A DNA stretch of 11,152 nt, taken from contig SBFL01000195.1 of assembly GCA_006227965.1 (NCBI GenBank), forward strand, positions 1-11,152, given 5' to 3'. The notes beneath the pieces were generated by a model. The model had not been told where the DNA came from. It searched no databases and saw only the letters and a list, made by a program, of their open reading frames with translations. Source of the DNA: Bacteroidota bacterium. Its GTDB lineage: Bacteria > Bacteroidota > Bacteroidia > Flavobacteriales > Flavobacteriaceae. The stretch's first letter is position 1. The number at the start of each line of letters is the position of its first letter. Shown piece by piece: positions 5,452 to 11,152 of this stretch. A program made the translations under genes and the position numbers.

Positions 5452-7851
5452 ATGAGATATATCCTGGCCTTACTTCTGTCCGCGCTCCTGTATTCTGCGG
5501 CATCCGCACAGCAGTGTAATGCGACGCTTTCCGGTAAAATTCTGGACTTCCACGACCAGACGCCACTGGCAGGTGCAACGGTTTTGGTCATCGGTCAGGA
5601 ACAAACGGCCTTTACCGGTTTCGAAGGGGACTACCAAATCGAAAATCTTTGCGAAGGCACCTATGAGGTAGAAGTGTCCCACCCCCAGTGTCGGACCGTA
5701 CTCTATCGCATCGAAATATCAGGGGAGACCCGGATCGATTTCGAAATGGAACACCACCTGGAAGAGCTTGAAGAAGTTCAGGTGGTCGGGGAACTCCTCC
5801 CGGAGAATACCAGCACCGCACAGGAACAGCGGCTATCCACAGCCACCCTGGAGGGTTACAGCGGGGGTACCCTGGGGGATGCCCTGAAGGAGATCAGCGG
5901 GGTTTCCTCCCTCAATACGGGAAGCAACATCGTTAAACCCTCCATCAACGGGCTTACGGGAAGCCGGGTGCTTATCCTTAATGACGGGGTTCGGATGCAG
6001 GATATGGAATGGGGGGATGAACACGCTCCCAACATTGATATCAATTCCGCGGATCAGGTATCCCTGATCAAGGGTGCGGCCGCGCTGAAATATGCCGGCG
6101 ATGCCATCGGAGGCGTGGTAGTGATCGAACGGGAACGCGTCGCAAACCAGGATACCAAAAAAAAAAAAACTCTTCTTGACGGGATTTCCAATGGGAGGGG
6201 CGGGTCTGTGAGCACCGAACTCACAAAAACCTTTGCCTCCGGTTGGTATCTCAACGGACAGGCATCATTCAAAAGGCTGGGAGACCGGGAAGCTCCCGAT
6301 TATATCCTTTCCAACACCGGGATGCAGCAACTGGGCCTTTCCTTTCACGCGGGCAAACGGCTTCTGAACCAGGGCTGGGACCTGGATTACTCCTTTTACC
6401 AGGCTGAGATTGCCATCCTTCGCGCCTCCCATATCGGGAACATCGACGACCTGATTGAAAGCATCAATTCAGGAGTACCTTCCGTGGTTGAGCCCTTTAC
6501 CTATAGCCTTGGAGTTCCGAGACAGGAAGTAACACATCATTTGGGGAAACTCAACTACTATATGCGGATGAAAGGGGTCGGGAAATGGACCATTCAATAC
6601 GATTTCCAGTTCAACCAGCGGTTTGAATTCGACGTACGCGTCGGGGCAGACCGTGACAAGCCGGCCATAGATCTGCAACTCACAACCCATTCGTTCAAAA
6701 CGGATTTTACGTGGGATGCCTCCAGGAATCTGGAGGTTACCGCCGGGCTCCTCGGGCGCTTTCAGGACAACTTCGCCAATCCGGATACCGGGGTGCGCAG
6801 GCTCATTCCGGATTACCAGCGCTATGAATTCGGCAGTTTTGCGGTTGGGGAGTATCGCCCCGACCACAACTGGTTGTTCGAGGCCGGGTTCCGCTACGAT
6901 TTCAGTCGGATTGATGCCAAGAAATTTTACCGGGCCTCCCGATGGGAAGAACGCGGGTATGATGTCGATTTCCCTGAATTTGTCGTTGAAGACCTGGGCA
7001 CACAGCTCCTGACAAACCCGATATTCAATTACAACAATGTTTCTGCTACCGCCGGAGTGCGCCGGGCACTGGACCTTCAATCCGACATAAGGTTCAATTA
7101 CGCTCTGGGACAGCGGGCTCCGAATCCGGCGGAGCTCTTCAGCGATGGCCTGCACCACTCGGCAGCCCGCATCGAGCTGGGGGATTTGCGGGTCGGCAAT
7201 GAAACCTCCCACAGAATCTCGCTGGCATACAACCGCACCGGCCAGCGGTGGGGGCTGAATGTGGAACCCTATCTGAATTTCATTCGGGACTTCATCCTGT
7301 TGGAGCCTACCGGAGTGGAATTCACCATACGCGGGGCTTTTCCGGTCTGGAGCTACCGGCAGACAGAAGCCCGGCTGCTCGGAGTGGATGTGAATGGCTA
7401 TTACCAGTGGACCGCGAACTGGGAGACCCGGCACCGGTTTTCCATCACAAAGGGTACCGATCTGGACCAGGATCAGCCCCTTATTAATATGCCGGCGCCT
7501 ATTACCCGAAATGAACTGGTGTTCCACAAGCAGGAATGGAAGCACTTGCAGATCGGCCTGGAAAGCACCTATGTCTTCAGGCAGAATGAATACCCACCAA
7601 ACATCTTTGTCTTCTCCCCCTCGGAGCAGCAGGAGGTGGAACTCGAAATCAACACTCCCCCGGACGCATATCATCTGCTTGGGATCCGGGCTGACATGGA
7701 ATTCAATATATCCGGGGCGGTTGCCTTACATACGGGGCTAACCATAACCAACCTGCTCAATACGAGTTACCGGGATTACCTGAACCGGAACCGGTACTTT
7801 GCCGATGACCTTGGCCGGAATATCATGGTACAACTAAAATTCAATTATTAA
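5452..7851 (+). CDS. TonB-dependent outer-membrane receptor, ZnuD-like plug (putative metal uptake)
   Basis: The 799-residue product is an outer-membrane receptor that would import its ligand using TonB energy. A signal peptide occupies residues 1-19 (cleavage after SASA or close by). A carboxypeptidase-regulatory-like domain spans about 23-100 (GKILDFHDQTPLAGATV), typical of Bacteroidota receptors. A likely TonB box lies near 106-113 (LEEVQVVG), followed by a plug domain at about 120-226 with INGLTGSRVLILNDGVRM, the acidic/His segment WGDEHAPNID (187-196) and IKGAAALKYAGDAIGGVVVI (206-225). The rest is barrel, ending in MVQLKFNY with the expected terminal aromatic. The plug pattern, with an Asp/Glu-His segment after the NDG motif, resembles ZnuD/OprC-type zinc or copper receptors, so a metal ligand is inferred. 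It is not a SusC type: the length and plug differ and there is no SusD partner. It is preceded by a small His/Cys protein gene and followed 17 nt later by a lipoprotein gene. A 13-A run lies inside the frame. Confidence 0.93.
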   Translation: MRYILALLLSALLYSAASAQQCNATLSGKILDFHDQTPLAGATVLVIGQEQTAFTGFEGDYQIENLCEGTYEVEVSHPQCRTVLYRIEISGETRIDFEMEHHLEELEEVQVVGELLPENTSTAQEQRLSTATLEGYSGGTLGDALKEISGVSSLNTGSNIVKPSINGLTGSRVLILNDGVRMQDMEWGDEHAPNIDINSADQVSLIKGAAALKYAGDAIGGVVVIERERVANQDTKKKKTLLDGISNGRGGSVSTELTKTFASGWYLNGQASFKRLGDREAPDYILSNTGMQQLGLSFHAGKRLLNQGWDLDYSFYQAEIAILRASHIGNIDDLIESINSGVPSVVEPFTYSLGVPRQEVTHHLGKLNYYMRMKGVGKWTIQYDFQFNQRFEFDVRVGADRDKPAIDLQLTTHSFKTDFTWDASRNLEVTAGLLGRFQDNFANPDTGVRRLIPDYQRYEFGSFAVGEYRPDHNWLFEAGFRYDFSRIDAKKFYRASRWEERGYDVDFPEFVVEDLGTQLLTNPIFNYNNVSATAGVRRALDLQSDIRFNYALGQRAPNPAELFSDGLHHSAARIELGDLRVGNETSHRISLAYNRTGQRWGLNVEPYLNFIRDFILLEPTGVEFTIRGAFPVWSYRQTEARLLGVDVNGYYQWTANWETRHRFSITKGTDLDQDQPLINMPAPITRNELVFHKQEWKHLQIGLESTYVFRQNEYPPNIFVFSPSEQQEVELEINTPPDAYHLLGIRADMEFNISGAVALHTGLTITNLLNTSYRDYLNRNRYFADDLGRNIMVQLKFNY
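6157..6169 (+). repeat. 13-A homopolymer inside the receptor gene
   Basis: An unbroken run of 13 A encodes Lys236-Lys239 (plus the first base of the next Thr codon), just after the plug domain. A run this long stands out in a coding region of otherwise balanced composition. Loss or gain of one A would shift the frame and remove the barrel. It is in frame as given. Confidence 0.95.
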
Positions 7852-7868
7852 CATAAATTCGCAATCCA

Positions 7869-8453
7869 ATGAATACGTTCAAACTTCAAACATTTAAGAA
7901 AGTAAAATCCTTTATACCTATCGTGGCCCTGTCCGGTTTGTTTCTGGTCGGCTGTTCAGATGATGACGACCCTGAACCCGTCAATGAAGAAGAGGTGATC
8001 ACCACCATGACCATCACCCTGACACCCCAGGGCGGAGGCACAGCAATAATCCTGGAGTCAAGGGACCTGGACGGGGACGGGCCCAATCCGCCCGTGGTAA
8101 CCGTATCCGGTAACCTGACGACCAGTACTACCTATAATGCTGCTATTGTTTTGCTAAATGAAACCGAAACCCCTGCGGTAAACATCACAGAAGAGGTGGA
8201 GGAAGAAGCCGAAGAGCACCAGTTCTTCTTCACGGTGGGCGGAACACTAAGCGCTTCTGCCTCTTACGGGAATTTTGACGGGAACGGGGATCCCCTGGGG
8301 ACGGAATTTACCCTGCAGGCTGGGGATGCGAGCGTTGGATCCTTTGGGGTTACCCTTAGGCACGACCTGAAAAAGCCCAATGACGGCACCCTTTCCGATG
8401 CAGGAGGGGAGACCGACATAGCCCAGACCTTTGAGCTAACCATTACCCCTTAG
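7869..8453 (+). CDS. Acidic lipoprotein, likely surface-exposed, partner of the TonB receptor
   Basis: The 194-residue product has a leader ending LVGC (lipobox, Cys29) followed at once by SDDDDPEP. An acidic run after the lipidated Cys resembles the lipoprotein export signal of Bacteroidota, so surface exposure is likely. The mature part looks beta-rich (alternating TITLTP, VVTVSG, FTLQAG, FELTIT) and strongly acidic. It contains DLDGDG (residues 66-71) and FDGNGD (136-141), which resemble calcium-loop patterns, and an EEVEEEAEEH run (108-117) that could bind cations. I recall similar proteins beside TonB receptors in many Bacteroidota, often given only vague 'periplasmic binding fold' names. 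It starts 17 nt after the receptor stop and is closed by a terminator, so co-transcription is very likely. A role as a ligand-capturing surface partner is inference. Confidence 0.88.
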   Translation: MNTFKLQTFKKVKSFIPIVALSGLFLVGCSDDDDPEPVNEEEVITTMTITLTPQGGGTAIILESRDLDGDGPNPPVVTVSGNLTTSTTYNAAIVLLNETETPAVNITEEVEEEAEEHQFFFTVGGTLSASASYGNFDGNGDPLGTEFTLQAGDASVGSFGVTLRHDLKKPNDGTLSDAGGETDIAQTFELTITP

Positions 8454-8480
8454 GCAGAAGGTTCTAATTACTTAACGAGA

Positions 8481-8508
8481 AACCCGCCAGAAGATGGCGG
8501 GTTTTTTT
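8481..8508 (+). terminator. Intrinsic terminator of the receptor unit
   Basis: A perfect 8-bp stem (AACCCGCC at 8481-8488, GGCGGGTT at 8496-8503) with a 7-nt loop runs into seven T. It lies 27 bp after the lipoprotein stop codon. In the opposite direction the T-tract is only three bases, so it would terminate the converging minus-strand gene weakly at best. Confidence 0.92.
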
Positions 8509-8540
8509 GTAATCTGATCTGATAGGAAGCGCGTAAATCC

Positions 8541-11152
8541 CTAAGACTTGATCTTCTTCCCTCCCTTTATCTGAAGCTCACTGTTCTTAAGCTGAACATT
8601 GAGCTTTTTCACTTCTACTTCCATAAATTTTTTAAACTTCTGGTTCACCGCTTCCAGGCGCCCATTAAAAACAGCATACACCTCCTGTTGCTGGTCGGTG
8701 GGTTTGAAGTCCGCACCGTTCCCGGTAATGTCACTGGCCAGGGCACTGAGCCTGCCGTAGAGTTTCATGGGGGCCCTGAAGGCATCCTCCCGGGCTCCTG
8801 TAAGGTGTATATCGTACAGGGTGCCGGCAATGGATTCTGAGAGATTGCTCAGCTCTTCTGCCCGCTTCAGGTCCTCCTCATTTTCAAGTTTGGGGATGAT
8901 CTCGGCCAGTTCCGCCCTGATCCCTTCCAGTTCATTTATCATGAGTACCGCAGTGTTGATGGCATCGCGAAGTTCCAGTGAAAAGGTCACCTGCTCCTGA
9001 ATATCCTGTAGCGTACCCTCCGAAGCCGGATCCTTCAAGACGGTTAGTTCACGCACAAATTCCCGGTCCCCGACGATCAGCTTTACCTTATAGGTGTCCG
9101 GGACCACCCGCGGTCCGTATTGCCCGCGCATCAGGTCGAGGTCCCAGGTAACCAGGGGACGCCACCCTTCTCCATTGAGTTCCACCCAGGGCCTGCCCGG
9201 AGGCCTTGTCTGCAGTTTTGGCTTATAGGTCGGCTCGTAGCGCAGGTCCCACATCACCCGGTTGATTCCGGATCTGCCCGTGCCCTTGAGCGTTCTGATG
9301 ACTTCATCTTCCGGGTTCAGAATTTGAATTTCCACCTTTTTGTCTGTACTGTCCTGCAGGTAATAATTGATATCCGCCCCATAGGCCGGGTTCCTTCCGG
9401 AGTTCATACTGGGGCCATCCGTCTTGATCGCTTCCTGCTCCTGGAAGCGGTAGGCAGGACGCAGGCTGAACAGATGGGCCTCCTCACCCATGGCATCCAC
9501 ATCGAATTCACGCAACGCGGCAATGTTATCCAGTATGAAGTATCCCCTGCCGTAGGTCCCCACAACCAGGTCATCAAAACGCTCCTGGATTTCCAGCCAG
9601 TAAACCGGGGCCGGCGGTAAGTTGTTGCTGAGGCGCATCCAGCCCTCCCCGTCATTGGTAGTGATATAGATGCCATTATCCACTCCCAGGTACAGCATGC
9701 CCTGGCGTTTGGGATCCTCTTTGATCACGTGGGCAAAACTGTGTACGGATTTCGGCACACCCTGACTGATCAGATTCCAGGTTCTTCCGTAGTCTTCCGT
9801 TTTATAGACATAGGGGTCAAAATCCCCCATCTGATGTAAATCAACGGATATATAGACGGTGCCCTTTGTATAACGGGAGACCTCGATATTCGCTATGGTA
9901 CCCCACCGGGGCAGGCCTGAGATGTTCCCGGTAACATTCTCCCAGGATCCTCCCCCATCCCGGGTCAGGTGGACCTGCCCGTCATTGCTCCCGGTCCAGA
10001 TAAGTCCTGGTTCCAGGGGAGATTCCACTATGCTGAACAACACAGACCCGTCAAATGTCATGAGGTTGTCAATGGCAATTCCCCCCGAACTCTGCTGGTG
10101 TGATTTGTCGTTCAGGGTCAGGTCGGGGCTTATCACCTGCCAGCTTTGACCGCCGTCATCGCTTTTGTGTACGAACTGACTTCCCACATAGACCCTGTGC
10201 CTGGCGTGGGGCGAAAAGGCCAGGGGGAAATTCCAGTGCCAGCGGTATTTCAGCTGGCCGGGTTCCCACCCGTATCCGGCTTCCGGCCAGACCCGTACGT
10301 CCCGGGCATGCCCGGTCCGGGCATTGTAGCGCTCCAGCCCGCCGTCATAACAACCGGACCATACAATATCATTGTCAAAAGGGTCCGGCTGGGCGAACCC
10401 GCTCTCGCATCCGCCCACCCCTTTCCACAGCCCCAGGGGGATATAGCCCTGGCGGCTGTTGCTGGGTCCTTTGTAGGAATAGCCGTCCTGCCGGTTGCCA
10501 TAGACGTTGTATGGGATCTGGTCATCAACAGAAACATGATACATCTGGGCAATGGGAAGCACCACGCGCTGGAAGCTCTTGCCATGATTCAGGGTGATGC
10601 TGGCGCACCCGTCATGGGCGACCATCATACGGTCCGGATTGGTAGGGTCCAGCCAGATATCGTGGTTGTCACCCCCGGCCTTGTATCCCGATTCAAATGT
10701 CTTTCCCCCGTCTTTGGAAGTGCTGAATTTTACGCTGGCGAAATACACTTCATCCGGATCCCCTGGCGATACGGCCATCCGGGTATAATAGGGCGCCCTC
10801 TCCGCGATGTCGTGGTTTCGGGTCTGCAGCGTCCAGGTATCCCCGAAGTCCTCCGACCGGTAAAGCGCCGGGCTATCTATTTCGAACAGGGCATAAACGA
10901 TGTCCGGTTCGGAGGGTGAAATAGCCACAGCGGTTTTGCCTACCGGGTTCTTATCACCACCGGGAAGTCCTTTATCTGAGAGGGCTTCCCAGGTCTGGCC
11001 TCCGTCCAGGGATCGGTACACGCCCCCGCCGGGTCCCCCGCTGTGCAGCCCCCAGGTGTTGATATGAATTGACCACATGCCCACCAGCAGGCGGTCCGGA
11101 TTCTGCGGGTCCATGGCGAGTTCTGCCGCCCCGGTATTTTCGTACAAGAAAA
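8541..11152 (-). CDS. Sortilin/VPS10-like Asp-box (BNR) repeat protein, N-terminus cut by window
   Basis: Only the 5' end is missing; about 870 residues are visible of a family usually near 1,000-1,100. The frame continues through the right edge, so the TTG at 11147 is an internal Leu and not the start. Counting from that Leu, Asp-box repeats (S-x-D-x-G-x-T/S-W) lie at 47-53, 98-105, 144-151, 329-336, 395-402 and 450-457, with degenerate ones near 183-192 and 497-503. They form a beta-propeller-like repeat set. Family hallmarks are NVYGNRQDGYSYKGPS (214-229), ISPDLT (339-344), VGTYGRGYFILDN (529-541) and a later Ig/FlgD-like part with GINRVMWDLRYEP. A charged helical, coiled-coil-like region and a Lys-rich tail (GGKKIKS) end the protein. 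No type IX secretion tail is present. Such proteins are generally exported, and their substrate is unknown. Although commonly labelled glycosyl hydrolases, no sialidase catalytic residues are evident here. The gene converges with the receptor unit. Confidence 0.92.
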   Translation of the reverse strand, partial: FLYENTGAAELAMDPQNPDRLLVGMWSIHINTWGLHSGGPGGGVYRSLDGGQTWEALSDKGLPGGDKNPVGKTAVAISPSEPDIVYALFEIDSPALYRSEDFGDTWTLQTRNHDIAERAPYYTRMAVSPGDPDEVYFASVKFSTSKDGGKTFESGYKAGGDNHDIWLDPTNPDRMMVAHDGCASITLNHGKSFQRVVLPIAQMYHVSVDDQIPYNVYGNRQDGYSYKGPSNSRQGYIPLGLWKGVGGCESGFAQPDPFDNDIVWSGCYDGGLERYNARTGHARDVRVWPEAGYGWEPGQLKYRWHWNFPLAFSPHARHRVYVGSQFVHKSDDGGQSWQVISPDLTLNDKSHQQSSGGIAIDNLMTFDGSVLFSIVESPLEPGLIWTGSNDGQVHLTRDGGGSWENVTGNISGLPRWGTIANIEVSRYTKGTVYISVDLHQMGDFDPYVYKTEDYGRTWNLISQGVPKSVHSFAHVIKEDPKRQGMLYLGVDNGIYITTNDGEGWMRLSNNLPPAPVYWLEIQERFDDLVVGTYGRGYFILDNIAALREFDVDAMGEEAHLFSLRPAYRFQEQEAIKTDGPSMNSGRNPAYGADINYYLQDSTDKKVEIQILNPEDEVIRTLKGTGRSGINRVMWDLRYEPTYKPKLQTRPPGRPWVELNGEGWRPLVTWDLDLMRGQYGPRVVPDTYKVKLIVGDREFVRELTVLKDPASEGTLQDIQEQVTFSLELRDAINTAVLMINELEGIRAELAEIIPKLENEEDLKRAEELSNLSESIAGTLYDIHLTGAREDAFRAPMKLYGRLSALASDITGNGADFKPTDQQQEVYAVFNGRLEAVNQKFKKFMEVEVKKLNVQLKNSELQIKGGKKIKS

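Noticed and set aside
6157..6169. Poly-A run as a sequencing error breaking the gene
   Set aside because: The frame is correct on both sides with 13 A, giving a full-length receptor, so no error needs to be assumed.
6469..7674. Open frame of 401 codons on the minus strand
   Set aside because: It lies entirely inside the receptor gene on the opposite strand and shows no domain motifs, and the receptor frame has clear family features throughout.
5452..8453. SusC/SusD glycan-uptake pair
   Set aside because: The receptor is shorter than SusC with a different plug, and the lipoprotein is a small beta-rich acidic protein without the helical SusD fold.
10146..10919. Plus-strand open frame of 257 codons
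   Set aside because: It is antisense to the Asp-box protein, whose repeats run uninterrupted through this stretch.
11145..11147. TTG as a start codon of the Asp-box protein
   Set aside because: The frame stays open to the window edge, the family has about 100-200 further N-terminal residues, and no signal peptide follows the TTG. It is an internal Leu.

Overview
The window reads as chromosomal DNA of a marine-type flavobacterium (Bacteroidota). The evidence is Bacteroidota-style lipoproteins (Cys followed by an Asp run), a TonB-dependent receptor with an N-terminal carboxypeptidase-regulatory-like domain, an Asp-box sortilin-like protein, TAnnTTTG-type -7 elements and mostly absent Shine-Dalgarno sites. 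G+C looks moderate to high for the group, in the mid-50s by eye. A Robiginitalea-like organism would fit, but that is an inference and not a determination.

Layout, left half (mostly minus strand): positions 1-1201 hold the N-terminal 400 residues of a GMC-family FAD oxidoreductase that runs off the left edge and carries a Cys cluster suggestive of an iron-sulfur centre. Positions 1319-3412 encode a lipoprotein form of the YyaL/SSP411 (DUF255) thioredoxin-domain family. Positions 3413-3793 hold no gene. They contain nested inverted repeats: outer arrays of CAGTT-type heptamers, a middle GTTC-AGGTT-AAAG repeat pair, and a core bounded by 14-bp perfect arms. Positions 3794-4513 encode a lipoprotein alpha/beta hydrolase.

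Layout, right half: after a 205-bp gap the strand switches. A 74-residue conserved-looking small protein (4719-4943) is followed by an apparent three-gene unit on the plus strand. It consists of a small exported His/Cys protein (5085-5384), a 799-residue TonB-dependent receptor with a ZnuD-like plug (5452-7851), and a likely surface-exposed acidic lipoprotein (7869-8453). A strong intrinsic terminator at 8481-8508 closes it. The last gene, on the minus strand, is a sortilin-like Asp-box repeat protein (8541 to beyond 11152, N-terminus cut off by the window).

The most interesting part is the 5085-8453 unit. Its three products look like an outer-membrane metal-acquisition set (zinc or copper is my inference): a small thiol/His periplasmic or membrane protein, a receptor, and an acidic surface lipoprotein. 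The unit also contains a 16-bp perfect palindrome between genes one and two, and a 13-A homopolymer inside the receptor that could switch its expression by slippage.
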